NCBI GenBank assembly: GCA_002049455.2
Contig: KV918828.1
Coordinates: 186,001 to 250,000 of the forward strand
Direction: 5' to 3'
DNA: 64,000 nucleotides
Source of the DNA: Porphyra umbilicalis
Lineage: Eukaryota > Rhodophyta > Bangiophyceae > Bangiales > Bangiaceae
Every line of letters begins with the position of its first letter. The stretch's first letter is position 1. The position numbers were made by a program, and so were the translations under genes. Below are positions 1 to 10,665 of this stretch, in pieces. The notes beneath the pieces were generated by a model. That model was not told where the DNA came from and made no database searches. It was given only the letters and a program-made list of their open reading frames with translations.

Positions 1-170
1 TATTTAAGACTGCGCGGGCGGCTGCTTTTCAATTGGCGCGACACGACGCAACTACCGATCCGACGGCAGCAACCGCGACGGTGTCGCCTGGCCAAAGCGC
101 GAGTCGGCACTCTCGCACTCGTGCCCGGCGGTGGTGGTGGTGGAGACGCGCGCCGCGTGTTGGTGTGTGT

Positions 171-240
171 CGGTGGGTGTCGGTGGGTGTCGGTGGGTGT
201 CGGTGGGTGTCGGTGGGTGTCGGTGGGTGTCGGTGGGTGT
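171..240. repeat. Tandem 10-bp repeat, seven perfect copies
   Basis: The unit cggtgggtgt is repeated seven times without a mismatch. It is G/T-rich on the plus strand, but it is not a canonical telomere repeat and it lies inside the sequence rather than at a chromosome end. Perfect copies suggest recent expansion. Confidence 0.95.
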
Positions 241-304
241 CGGCGTTGGGCCTGGCCGCCACCGAGCGCCCGAATGCCGGTGTTTGGTCGTCCCAGAGAC
301 GGCC

Positions 305-430
305 GCCCCGTACTCTCGGATGCCTCAATGTCCTCATTGTCCCCATTGTCCTCCTTGTCCTCCTTGTCCGTTTTCTTCAATTTCCTCATTGTCCTCATTG
401 TCTGTTTCCTCATTGTCCTCATTGTCCCCG
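305..430. repeat. Degenerate short tandem repeat of cctcattgt-like units
   Basis: Units close to cctcattgt and ccttgtcct recur across this stretch with point changes, ending at a poly-C run near 428-442. It makes three overlapping frames look open, but no protein family is recognisable. Confidence 0.8.
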
Positions 431-1051
431 CCCCCCCCCCCCTCAACAGGTATGGTGGGGGGTCTCTAGTGCAGCGGCGCCGCGGAGGCGACCGACACCA
501 GCCGTGATGGTCCAAATTCCCACCCCACACGACCGACCACCCCCACCGCCACGACGACTCGTGCGACCGGGTTTCATCCATGTCGGCGCGTTCAACACCA
601 GGTAGGAGGGGGTGTTTCGGCAGGGTGGTCGCACGCCCCGGTGGGATGGGCGGGGGTCGTCGCAGCGCTGTGGCTGGGCCCATCTGTCGGACCCGTGGGA
701 CCTGTATGGCGGGCATGTGCTCTATGCGGCGACGCCGCCGCACCGCAGCGGTCGGCAAGACGTCGTCCAGGCGTCTCCATGATGGCCAACGGTGGCGTTC
801 AACGCGCCACACCCCTTCTGTCCGTGACACGCCCGCGCGTATGACGTCACAATTTTCCACACACCACCCCCGCGGAGGGGGGGGGGGGGGGGGGGGCGGG
901 AGGGAGGACTCGCGGTGCCCGTTCGTCCGTACATTGTCTGCTCTCGCCGTCGGGTGCCGACCCACCGGGTGCCGACCCGCCGGCCCACCGCCCAGCTTCT
1001 CCCACGGCCGCCGGTGCCCGCATGGCGGCCTGTGGGTACACCCACCTGCAA

Positions 1052-1187
1052 GAGCCGGCGGCGGCGTGGCGTGTGGAGCCGAGGAAGGAGGATAGCGCGG
1101 CGGGAGTGCCTGCACTCACGAGCCGGCGGCGGCGTGGCGCGTGGAGCCGAGAAAGGAGGAGAGCGCGGCGGGAGTGCCTGCACGCGA
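1052..1187. repeat. Two direct copies of a 68-bp sequence upstream of the promoter
   Basis: The block starting gagccggcggcggcgtggc at 1052 recurs at 1120 with only a few substitutions and ends in gggagtgcctgcac both times. It lies about 130 bp upstream of the TATA box at 1316, so it could be a duplicated upstream regulatory segment, although nothing in the sequence shows that directly. Confidence 0.75.
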
Positions 1188-1315
1188 GGGTGTGTTTGTG
1201 TCGTGCGCTCGGCCGGCCCGCAACCAGCTCCTAGACCGTCTCGCGGGTGGTCTGGTCCCGCCGGTGTCGTGTGGCGTTCCGCGGCAAGCCAGCCACCGCT
1301 ACCCGTGCCGTTTCC

Positions 1316-1324
1316 TATAAAAGG
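1316..1324 (+). promoter_or_regulatory. TATA box of the zinc-knuckle/Fanzor gene
   Basis: TATAAAAGG is an exact match to the consensus RNA polymerase II TATA box. It sits 38 bp before the ATG at 1354, which lies in an acceptable start context (acaaccATGC). Spacing of 25-30 bp to a start site would give a very short leader. This is the clearest core promoter in the window. Confidence 0.7.
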
Positions 1325-1353
1325 TGTGATGGGTGCTGGCGCCGTGCACAACC

Positions 1354-2559
1354 ATGCGCCCACAGGCCTGGCCGCCGTGCCGCCCCGCGCCGACACCCCT
1401 AGCGGGCGGCAAGGGCGCGCCACCGCTTGAGGACGTCAAGCCCTCCCCCGCCCGTGTGCGCTCGTCCCCCGCCATGGACGACCAGTCGTCGACCGACGAG
1501 GAGGAGGCGCCCGGCACGTCGACAGCGCTTCGGGCGCGTCGCAGCGGCCACTGTCCCACGACGCGGCGCCCCACGACGACCACCAGTTTGGCGACAGCGC
1601 CGCCCCGCGAGGCGACGGCGAGCGGCAACGACAATGGGGACAATGGCGGGGGTGTGGCTGGGCCTGTGGGCGCAGACCTCGACGACGACGACGAGGTCAC
1701 GCGCCTCGGTGCGGCCGGCGAGGACGCGGCAATCAAGGCGGGTGGCCACCTCGACAGCGCGCGGCAGAGTGCGGCGTCTGCCGTGCGGTCGGCGACGGTG
1801 GAGGTTGCCGCCGCCGTCGCCGCGTGTGAGGCGGCCGGTGATGCGGGGCCGGTGGCGAGCTTGCGTGCCGCGAGTGCCCTCCTGTCCAAGCTCCTCGCAT
1901 CAAAGCCGGTGCACGCGCGGGGCACTGGGTCGCCCGCGTCGGCGGCGATGGACGACGCCACGTCGGCCTCTTCTGCCGTGTTGCAAGCCGTCGCCGCGGT
2001 GACGGTGCCGCCGCCCCGGCCACCCGCACCAGACGACGGTGACGAGGGCGCCGCGGCACCCCCCGCCGATGCCGACACAAGAGCCGACGCCTCCGCCCGA
2101 GTGGCGTGCAGGCGCCTCTGCGCGCGAGCGCGTCACGCGGCGGGCAGCATCTTGTCGGCGGTCAAGGGCCTGATCCCCATGGTGCAGCCCGACGCGGGGG
2201 ACCACGCGGGCGACGACGATGGCGACGGCAATGGTGGCGACGCTGGCGCCACGGCGCGCGGCGGCGGCGGCACGCGTGGCCGCCAGCGTCGATGCGGCGG
2301 CTGCGGGGCGACGGGGCACAATGTGAAAACGTGTCCGGCCGACGCTGCCACCAAGGCGGCGCACGCGGCGCGTGGCGAGGCGGCCAGGGCGGCCAAGGGC
2401 GCCAAGGCCGGCAGCGGAAACAACAAGTGCAGTGCGTGCCACGCGCGTGGCCACACCCGGGCCAGCGCTGTGTGTCCGCTGCGAGCCGTCGCCACGGCTG
2501 GTCGGGCCACAATGCAGACCGCGGGCGCGACTTGGGGTGCGTCGACCAGCACCGCATGA
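1354..2559 (+). CDS. Protein with two CCHC zinc knuckles; likely 5' part of the Fanzor transposon gene
   Basis: The 401-residue ORF starts at the ATG just below the TATA box. Its N-terminal half is rich in Ala, Asp and Ser, with an acidic stretch at about 111-115. Two zinc knuckles lie near the C-terminus: C314-x2-C317-x4-H322-x4-C327, the classic retroviral/retrotransposon spacing, and C359-x2-C362-x4-H367-x6-C374, a slightly longer variant. Such knuckles bind single-stranded nucleic acid. The ORF ends at TGA 2557-2559, but another open frame follows at once and leads into the Fanzor coding region on the same strand. I infer one composite gene split by an intron or by frameshifts. A possible intron (donor GTGCGT at 2537, acceptor CAG ending 2631) removes the stop but enters a less convincing frame. 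It could also be an independent upstream protein of the same element. Confidence 0.6.
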   Translation: MRPQAWPPCRPAPTPLAGGKGAPPLEDVKPSPARVRSSPAMDDQSSTDEEEAPGTSTALRARRSGHCPTTRRPTTTTSLATAPPREATASGNDNGDNGGGVAGPVGADLDDDDEVTRLGAAGEDAAIKAGGHLDSARQSAASAVRSATVEVAAAVAACEAAGDAGPVASLRAASALLSKLLASKPVHARGTGSPASAAMDDATSASSAVLQAVAAVTVPPPRPPAPDDGDEGAAAPPADADTRADASARVACRRLCARARHAAGSILSAVKGLIPMVQPDAGDHAGDDDGDGNGGDAGATARGGGGTRGRQRRCGGCGATGHNVKTCPADAATKAAHAARGEAARAAKGAKAGSGNNKCSACHARGHTRASAVCPLRAVATAGRATMQTAGATWGASTSTA

Positions 2560-3135
2560 CGGGGGAGGTGACGACGACCGTTTCCGTGTCGGTCGACCGG
2601 TTTTTTGGTGTCCGACGACGGCTGGCGCCAGGGCGGCCGGCAAACTCTTGCCCCCGACGGGGCGCCCGCCTACGACGTCGAGCCGTCGCGCGCCGACGGG
2701 GACCGCCGCCGCTGTCGCAAACGCTGCCGCGGGGGCGGCCGCGCTGACCGAGCTGGCCACGGCACAGACAAAGCATCTGCGGCTCGTTTCCATTGTCATG
2801 GACGGCACGATGCGGTACCTCCTCGAGCGCGTCGATGGTGGTGGCGGCGGGCAGGGTGCGGGCGGGGGCGGCGGCGGTGGTGGGGATGGCGGCGGTGGCG
2901 GCGGCCACCGCCGGCGCACGCTCGACGAGTTTATCGCGGCCGTGCCGGCGTCGCTGACAAGCAACCACGGGCTTGCCTGGAAGCAGGTCGCTTCGACCGT
3001 CTCTTGTCGCGGCGTCGGTGCGTTTGGCGGCGCCCCCCGGCGGGCGTGCGTCGATTGCTCGGGTAGAGGCGCACGCGTCAAGCCCCGCGGGGACATCAAG
3101 GCCGCCGCCCAGGGGATGGCGACTACTCTGCCTTT
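2560..3135 (+). other. Linker coding region between zinc knuckles and Fanzor body
   Basis: The second frame is open from 2372 to 3169 and gives a plausible helical segment, LTELATAQTKHLRLVSIVMD, at roughly 2745-2804, then a Gly-rich tract, then a segment with a CVDCSG motif. From about 3112 the first frame takes over with GDYSAF and continues into the Fanzor N-terminal region. The exact frame change is not resolved. The G/C-rich runs at about 2840-2910 are obvious places for an indel. Confidence 0.35.
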
Positions 3136-6100
3136 GTGGCGGCGTCGGCGGCGGTGGCAGACGCGGTGACCGAGCCAAGCCAGTTGCCGTGCAGCACGCT
3201 GCTGCCGGGTCCGGGCGACACGTCTGGTTGGGCCACCGTGGCGACGGCTTTTGAAAACCACTATGTGACGCACGTCACGTCGGCGGTCAAGGCCATTGCC
3301 AAGTGCATCGTTCACGACGTCTACCCGCAGGCCCCCGGCGGTCTCGACGGACAGCGCCGCGCGGCACTGATTGCGGCCCTCGTTGCCGGCCTGCAAGCCG
3401 CCGACGGCACGCGCCCGCCGTCGTTCAAGTGGCCGGCGGGCAAAGTGTCTGCGGCGGATGGGGCTGCCATGGCGGCCGGGGCCACGCTGGCGTACGACAC
3501 TGTGCTCGTCTACGCCGGTGGTGACGGTCGGCGGCGCTGTCTCCTCCAGCTCGACGCGTCGACCCTGCGACAGCGGCCGCTGCACGTCTACCCGCTGCTC
3601 CACTATGCCCAGCTGTTGTGCATCCGTGCCGGCATCGAGGCGACCGACACGTCACCCGGCCGAGCCGCCACGTGCACCGCGTACGCGCGCGTCGGCGGCG
3701 CGCTGCTCCGCCGGCGCCTGGCGTCCGCCGGGGTGTTGCTGCCAGCGTCGAAAACCGACGGGCTGTTCATTCAAACGCTGCTCCGCCGCGCGCGCATTGT
3801 CGGCGCCAAGACGGTGGTCGGGCCCTCCATCGTGTCGGACGGTGTCGGCGCGCACTTTACGATACGGCACCCCGCCACCGCCGCGTCGACGGCGGCCGCT
3901 CGGCGGGCGCGTCGTAAGGCTGCCAGTGACAGTCGTGGTGGGGGGGGGGGCCCACCGAGACGGCGAGCGTGCGGACGCAGCTGGACCGCATGGCGTTTTC
4001 GCCCGACGTCGTCAAGGAGCTGGCGTTTGTTGGGTGGGACCCGGGCGTCGCGTCGATTGTCGCTGCCTACTGCCCCGGGCGGTGCCGTTTGTTCAGTCAC
4101 CTGCGCCGCACCTGCACGCGTATCGGGCGTACCGGGCGCTGCGGATTGCGGGCGACGCGCTCGCGCGGGCGGCCATGGCCGCGACCGCCGCCGCCGAGTG
4201 CCTCGTGCGGCGGGGTGGTCGGGTTTTGCTGACCGTCGACGCGCTACACGCCAAGTTGGCTGACGTTGCGCGCGCGGCCAAGGCCACCGCGGCGGGCCTT
4301 CCCGTCGGCGGCGGTGACGCGGTGAGGCAGACGACCAAAAAGCGCGGCCGTGGCGCGCTCGGCGCGTCGACCGGGGCGGCGGGATCTCCCCCAAAGCGGA
4401 CTCGTACAGATCTGGTGGGCCCGCCGGCGGCCACGCCCGCGGCACAAGCGTCTTTGCGGCCTTTGGAGCACGCACCGACGGTGCCGACAGACGCGGTGGA
4501 CCCCCCCCCCCCAAGCGCCGGCGGTACAAGCAGCCGGCCTTTGGCGACGAGTGGCTGACCCCGATTCAACGGCAAGAGGTGGCCCGCAAGCGGGGGACGA
4601 GCGCCCCCGGCCGCCGCCGGGCCATCCTCACGCGCATGCGCGCCACCGCGCACGCCACGATCAATGGCGGCAACGTCCAACCGTGGCACCTGTCCAACCA
4701 CGTGTGTGTGTGGGTGGGCGAGGCGGCCCTGTTCAAAGAGGCGGCGCACGCGACGGCGGCTGTCAAGGCCAAGACAGAAGCGGCGGCGCACGCAGAGGCG
4801 GCATGGCGTGCAGTGTCGGTCGACAGTGGGGCACACGCCGCGTGCCTCGTGCAGCGCGCGGCGCAGGACAAGCGCCAGACGGCTGCGGCATTGCGCACGG
4901 CAGAGCGAGTGGCGGCTGCGGCGGCCGCTGCTGCACCCGCTGCGCCCCCGCAGCTCGGCGCGCCCGGCACGTCGCTGCCGTCGGCCGACCGCTTGCGCGT
5001 GTTGTGTGCCGCACTCAAACGTGCGGCCGCCGCCGCGGGGCGCCGGCGCGTGCGCGTCCCGCCCACTGGTGCGACGCTGGTCGTCTCCAAAGGCGCGTAC
5101 CGCGAGGCGACGGGCGCCGGTATGACGAGGCGCGCCGAGGCGGCAGCGGTGGCGGCGTGGGCGGCGGCACACCCAGGCGTGCCGCGCGAGTCACTGACGG
5201 CCGGGTGCTCCCTCAAGGTCACGACGTGGGGCGCGTGGGTGGTGGCGGCCACTGCGCGCATTGCGCGCACCTACACAGACGCCTATCAGGCGGCGTACGG
5301 GGCGGCCGCGACGGAAAGACGGCGAAAGGCGCGGCTACACGCCCTCATCCAGCGGAACCGGTACGCGGCGGTGCTGGCGCGCCGCTTGACGGGCGGTTTG
5401 CTGCGGCGCACGGTGGACGGTACCAAGGCGGTTTTGGCGATTGGGCGGTGTCGGCCGCGTGCCGGCAGCGTCGACCTCGTGCGGCGCATGGCCAAACACG
5501 TGCACCTCGTGTACGTGGACGAGCACAATACGAGCCTGACGTGTGCAGAGTGTGGCCACGGCTTGTGCAACACGTACGTGTCGCCCGACTCGCCGGTCGA
5601 CCTGACGCCCCTCAAGGCGGCAAGCAGTTACGCACATCGCGCGTCGGCGTCGGCGGCCAAGCGCGCCTCACCCCTCCGCGGCGGCCGGCGCGCGCGACGG
5701 GGTGTGACGACCGGCAGTCGGTCGGGTCCACGCGACGGTGCGGCTGCCCAGCGCGCCAAGGAGCACGCAGAGGCGGTGCGGACAAAGGTGCTGCAGGCGA
5801 TTGCGGCTCACGGCAAGAGGGCGTTTGGGACCGACCCGCTGGCGCTGTGGGGGGTCAAGCTGTGTACCAACGTCGCCTGCCCGGCTTCGTACGTCGGGCG
5901 AGACACCAACGCGGCGCGCAACATGTCCAAGATTGCCATCAAGAGCATGCGGGGTCGGAGCATCTTCCCCCACATCCGGGGGTACACCGTGTCACGCGCG
6001 CCACCCCAGGAAGACCCTGTACAGGCGGTGCGGCACGCGGCTGCGATCGACGCGGGTACCTACGAGGCCGGCTACGGGTGGACGCGGTGTTCACCCACGT

Positions 6101-6396
6101 CGTGGGAGCCCTGGCGCCGACCTGTCGTCGCCGACGCGCCGGTCGCAGAGGCGGGGACGGCCCCCACGGCCGTGCCAGTGGCGGCGCCAACGGTGCGGGT
6201 AGAGGCGCTGGGTGTGGTGGCATACGGGGCGAACGACGCAGCTGCTGCGTCGGCAAGCGGTGACCTGGCGACGAGTAACGTCGGCCAGATGGCTGCTGCC
6301 AGCCCCGCGCCAGCCGTGGGGCACAGCCACTCGTCTCCGAGCCGCCTCGAGCGGGTAATCGTAGACTGTTCACCAGGTTCATCTCGTGGGGTGTGA
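3136..6396 (+). pseudogene. Fanzor-family (eukaryotic TnpB-like) RNA-guided endonuclease, frameshifted
   Basis: Fanzors are eukaryotic TnpB homologues that cut DNA guided by an omega RNA. In order, the sequence shows an N-terminal region with a His-containing helix (ENHYVTHVTSAVKAI), a YPLLHYAQLL segment and a SDGVGAHFTIRH segment that match Fanzor N-terminal patterns. RuvC-I follows in VGWDPGVASIVAAY (Asp codon 4038-4040). The relocated RuvC glutamate typical of Fanzors is in YVDEHNTSLTCAECG (Glu codon 5521-5523). The zinc ribbon has cysteines at codons 5542, 5551, 5863 and 5878. RuvC-III is in GRDTNAARNM (Asp codon 5902-5904). Coding moves between all three frames: first frame to about 3945, third to about 4090, second to about 4505, then first frame from 4507 to the TGA at 6394. 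The first and last shifts coincide with a G run near 3940-3951 and a C run at 4501-4511. All catalytic residues survive, so assembly error and recent decay are both possible. The length suggests a Fanzor1-type transposon protein. Confidence 0.85.
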
Positions 6397-7013
6397 ATAG
6401 GGAGCTTCGCTCCTCACCGCTTCCAGAGGTGACTACTGGTTCATAGCTGAGCATGCGGCATATATGTAGGAAACACGGGTTGTCTTTGCGAAAACCATTG
6501 GCTCCCCTCCCGCCACTTCCTTCTCCACGTGACCGCACTGGATAGCCGCCCACCGGAGCCCGTTGCCGTCGCCCGATAGCTACTCGGCACCAGCCGCCGA
6601 CAGCTGCTCAACCGACGAGTGGCTCCCCCCAGTCACCAACACAGAGCCGCCCTGTTCGAAGGTAAGAACGGGTGTCGCTACCGCCAGTAGCACCGACGAC
6701 TCTCACGTGCTTCCTAGCCACAGCAAGGTTCACCGCCAACTGGTCGTTGTCGCCTGCCAACGACGTCTGTGCGACCAGCTGCGCCCCCAAGACCAGCGCG
6801 CGACCATCCCCCACGTCATGAGGCCTCTGGAAGAGACATTGACGTCGACCACCTCGCCTGCCGTCAGTAGCGTCATGAAAACGTCTCATGGGCCATCGGC
6901 GGTAGCGAACGCGCGGGCGTACGCCCCTCCCACCAGCGACGTCAAATCCTTCAGAGCACGGACCTGGCCGACTGGCCGCAAGCTTCCCCCACCGCCGCGC
7001 CCTACGGGAAATT
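6397..7013. other. 3' flank of the Fanzor gene; possible omega-RNA region, no gene seen
   Basis: No ORF here looks real. Just after the stop codon there is a small perfect hairpin (GGAGC 6401-6405, GCTCC 6409-6413) and a second short one (CCAG 6423-6426, CTGG 6436-6439). In TnpB and Fanzor loci the guide RNA scaffold overlaps the ORF 3' end and runs into the 3' flank, so a structured RNA could lie at about 6340-6500. The element's right end, which would mark the guide, was not found. Confidence 0.25.
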
Positions 7014-8790
7014 TAGGATCCCAGGATCTAAAACAACATGCAAACGTTTGCATCTCAAAACAGCTGAGAAGCTCTGAGAGCGCTCGCTGCTCGTTGCTGC
7101 GGCCGTGCGTCCAGCACGAGTCCCAGGCCCCAGAAGGGAATGCCTCGGCCATTGCATTTACTGCTTCGCTATTGCAATACCATGGCGAGGTATGGAATGT
7201 CGGTGGTGATGGCGACACGCACGGCCGACCCCCCCCCCCCCAGGATGCTGTGCGGCACCCCTTGCACAGATGTGATCCATCCCCCCCCCCCCGCCCGATG
7301 CTCCGAGCCACATCGTCCGACCGCCGTGTCGGCCGTCATGCGCGTGTCGCGGCTGTATTGCACATGTCCCGCCCGCCTGCCACGCCCTCCTTCCCCACGC
7401 CCCCCTCCCCCCCCCCCCCCGCTGCTCCCCTCTTCTCCCTCTGCTCCCCCGCTTCTATCCCTCTACTCTTCTCTCCCCTGCTTTCGCGTTCCGCCCATGG
7501 GGGGCCGGTGGCGGGGACGGGCACCACCCCGTGCCCCGTCGCACCGCGCTGCGCCACCCGCCCCGGTTCGACCCCCGCCCCCACATTGCCTCCCCCCTGT
7601 CCTATCCGCCGCCTTCCTCCTCTTCCCCTGTCCCAGGCCCCCTTGTGCGCTCCCCCTTTACCCCGGGGGCTGGCGGTATCAGCGGGCACCGCCTTCCGCC
7701 GCGCCGCGCCGTGGCTCTCCCGACGCGGCGCAGCGACCTCCGCCCTTGCCCCTCTCCGCTCCCCCATGTGAAGGGTTCGGCGGCGGCCGGTGGGGCCGAC
7801 GACGGGCGCAGCGTGCGGCAGGGGCGGCGGGTGGCGGGGGCAGCCTGTGCGGGGGCGGCCTGTTCGGGGGCGGCCTGTGCGGGGGTGGCGGGCGGCGGGG
7901 GCGGCGGGCGGCGAGAGCGGTGGGCGGCGGGAGCGGCGGGCAACGGGAGCGGCTCACTGTGGGACAGCCGTCGGCGGGCGCAGCCGGCCGTAGGCGTGGA
8001 CGGAGGTGGGGGCGGGCGCTGGCGGGCGCGGCGACCGGCGAGCGAGGTGGCCTCTGGCTGAGGCGGGTCTTAGGTTGGGTGGTCGGCGGGTGGGGTTCCT
8101 GGCGGCGGGGGCTGGTGGTGGGAGTGGCTGGTGGTGGGAGCGGCCGGCGGCGGGAGCGGCCGACGGCGGGGTCGATTGGCGTCAGTCTGCCGGCGGTGGG
8201 GGCGGCTAGCGGCGGGCGGCGATGGAGCCTGTGCAGGTGGGCGGTCGATTGGGGTGGTGGCCGACCGCAACTGCTGGTTGGCTGCGGGGCTAGTGAGGGG
8301 GCCAGCGAGCGGCGGCGGCTAGCAGCGGCGGGTGTCAGAGTGGGTGGTCGGTGGGTGGGGTGGCTGGCGGCCACACAGGGGGATTACGCGCCGCGGCTGT
8401 GGGAGAGGGGGATACCCCCGAGCTATGAACGAGTCTGAGTAGAGTTCACCGGATACCTGGTGTGCTAGAGACCCACGCCCACCATGTGCTGACTGCTGGG
8501 TTGATCGAAAGCACCACGTACGTTCTGTGGGCGTCCAGTGGGGCTGCTGATGTGGTTCCAGTGGGGCTGCTGATGTGGTGCTTCGGGCTCTACACACAGT
8601 ATAGGGTGTGTGGTGCGCACGCACACCAAAAGTTGGCCAGCCCACAGGCTCCCCGCTCGAACCCCCCCCCCCCCCCAGAAGCCCCGAAATCCTCTCCCCC
8701 ACCCCCCCACGTGGCGGCACGGCAGGCGTTCCCCCCCCCCCCGAACTGAGATGCAAACGTTTGCATGTTGTTTTAGATTTGCAAATCCTA
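7014..8790. mobile_element. E1: inverted-repeat element with palindromic termini, short form
   Basis: The 44-bp ends 7014-7057 and 8747-8790 are inverted copies, identical except for a 6-bp block. Each carries the perfect palindrome ATGCAAACGTTTGCAT. The ends read TAGGAT...ATCCTA, so TA is either part of the repeat or a TA target duplication. The left half (about 7220-7790) is C-rich on the plus strand and the right half (about 7800-8340) is G-rich, giving a foldback-like layout. The long open frames inside are low-complexity Pro/Gly readings of these arms. Compared with E2 and E3 it lacks the central unique module, so it looks like a deletion derivative. Confidence 0.65.
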
Positions 8791-9955
8791 CCTCGCATGC
8801 GGCGTTGTGGAGGCGGTACCGCCCCCCCAACAACAAAGAAACACAGAAAGGGGACTCCGCCTGGCGTGGCCTGTCAGGCTTGGCGCGCGGCATCCCATCG
8901 TCTGCACCGCTGAGAATAGAAGTGGTTCGCCGGCGGCATTGTCAGCCATTTGGCCCCAGCAGGTATGCGGGAATTGGCCAGTGTTACGCAACGGACCAGC
9001 GCGCAGTCGTTGCCCTCTGTAAAACCGTCGGTGCCGTGCGTTGTGGGGCATCCAAGGCCGTCGCCATGACAGACACGCCCTTTCACGGCGATGCCGCCTC
9101 CCCCAATCAAACGCAGCCCGACGGGTGCGACACCAAAACCATCCGTGTAATCACAGCCCCATGCTACGTTTGCCCGCGCACGCCGTCCACGGATCCTTAC
9201 AGCATTGACACGGTCGCTGCTTGGGTGGACCAGCCCAGGCCGGCGGCGCGCGCGCCGTACTCCGGCCGGCCGCCAAGCGGCCGCGCCGGGTGGCTGAAAC
9301 CATGGGGCTGCCGCTCCGGCCCCCGACCTCTCTGTCATACCGAGGGCCCTGCACGGGACAGCGCAGCCGCCACCGCATTGGGGGGGGGGCTGCTGCGATC
9401 GCTGGTGCATCGTCTGCAGTTGCTGGGGAGAACCGGCTTGCGCGAGGGCCCGCGCGTGGTTTCGGCCCATCGCGGCACTGGGCTGTCCGCGCTCCGCTGG
9501 GGGGGGTGCGGAACTGGGGACCCGCGCGGGGGCGGTGCGTCACGCTTCGGTGAGGTTTGGCTGTTTAGAGGTGTCCAACCAGATTGTATTAGATTGAATG
9601 ACATATTTCATACAAAAAAGTGTGATTCATGACGAATCGATCTTGCAAGGCCACAACCAAGTCGGTACAGAAAAGAATGACATATATATGTGCGACAGAT
9701 TAGTGCAACAACGGCGCCGCATGTTACACGTGCCGCTCCAGATCTTTTCGGTCGCCGCGCTCCACTCGGGCCGGACAGAGCTCTGACGGGGCAGCAGGCC
9801 GGACTGGCGATCTTTCTCCATGAGGCAGCCATGGCAGCCTGGCGCCAGGAGCCAGGCTTAACTGTGGCGACACTGCGCGTGGTAAGTGGCGGAGCGCAGT
9901 GTACCTCTATGGTCTCTCCGTATTGTCGCCCCCACTCAGTACATTGTTGCGAAAA
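8791..9955. other. Intergenic stretch without a recognisable gene
   Basis: Moderately GC-rich sequence with overlapping ORFs on both strands (for example 8874-9470 minus and 8610-9632 plus). None shows a domain, repeat family or clear codon signature. A lower-GC patch lies at about 9560-9700. I cannot assign anything here. Confidence 0.4.
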
Positions 9956-10665
9956 GAAATTCCAGGCACATGCGTGCAATACCCTGGCCTTCAGGGCGCT
10001 GGCGCGCTCGGCGACGCATCGACACCGGGCACGCGGCCGGCTCCATGACCGCGAGAACGCGCGGGGGCACGTGCAGCCACGTTGCCGTGGCGAAGGGGGC
10101 GTGGGGCGGGGAAAGGGGTGCCGCCGCCGCCACCACAGCGCCGGCGGCCCGCCGGCGTGGCGCAACGCCCACGGGCAGGGCCGTCACCCTGCCGCACAGC
10201 GCACCTGCGCGCGGCGGGTGGGGCGGCCGACACGGCGTACGGACGGGCGGGTAGGATCGACAGCCGTGCGACGGGGCGCCTCTAACCGCACCGGCAGATG
10301 GCGTCGGCAACCGCCAACGCGCCGCCGCAACGGAAGCCGGCGCGCAGGCACGATCACCCGAGGGTCATCGTGGGCGCTTCGAACCCCGGATGTCGCTGCA
10401 CGCGGTCGCCGCGCGCAACTCGGGGCGGTGGGGGGGGGCAGGGGGGCAGGCGCCATCCGTGCCCTGTGACCCCAGTGGAATGACAGTCCTTCTCAGCCAC
10501 GTAACTTCATTCTCTTTTAGCGTCATCGCAACACTGACACGCCTTCAGATCCCTGAGGACACGAATGCAGACTGCCACCTCTGAAACGAAGAGCAATTCC
10601 CATGTTCTAAGAGTCTGTGTTCATCACTACACTTTGAGAGCACCCTGTCCTATAAGGCCAGGGAA
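9956..10665 (+). repeat. Dispersed repeat R1, copy a (about 710 bp)
   Basis: This stretch recurs in inverted orientation at 32871-33591. Matching blocks include ttccaggcac near the start, tgcaataccctggccttcag, cactttgagagcaccctgtc near the other end, and a large GC-rich middle of similar layout. Short inverted ends related to GAATTCCAGGC are visible, cleaner in copy b. No protein is recognisable, so it may be a non-autonomous DNA element or a fragment of a larger one. Confidence 0.65.

Larger units (their letters stand above)
1..1315. other. GC-rich non-coding stretch upstream of the zinc-knuckle/Fanzor locus
   Basis: I see no convincing gene here. Several frames stay open only because of simple repeats such as the 10-bp tandem at 171-240, cctcattgt-like repeats at about 305-430 and a poly-G run near 880-897. 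The right part leads into a clear TATA box, so it probably includes the upstream promoter region of the ORF that starts at 1354. Confidence 0.5.

Noticed and set aside
171-240. Telomere repeat near the window edge
   Set aside because: The 10-bp cggtgggtgt unit is not a known telomere motif, is short, and is followed by unrelated sequence on both sides.
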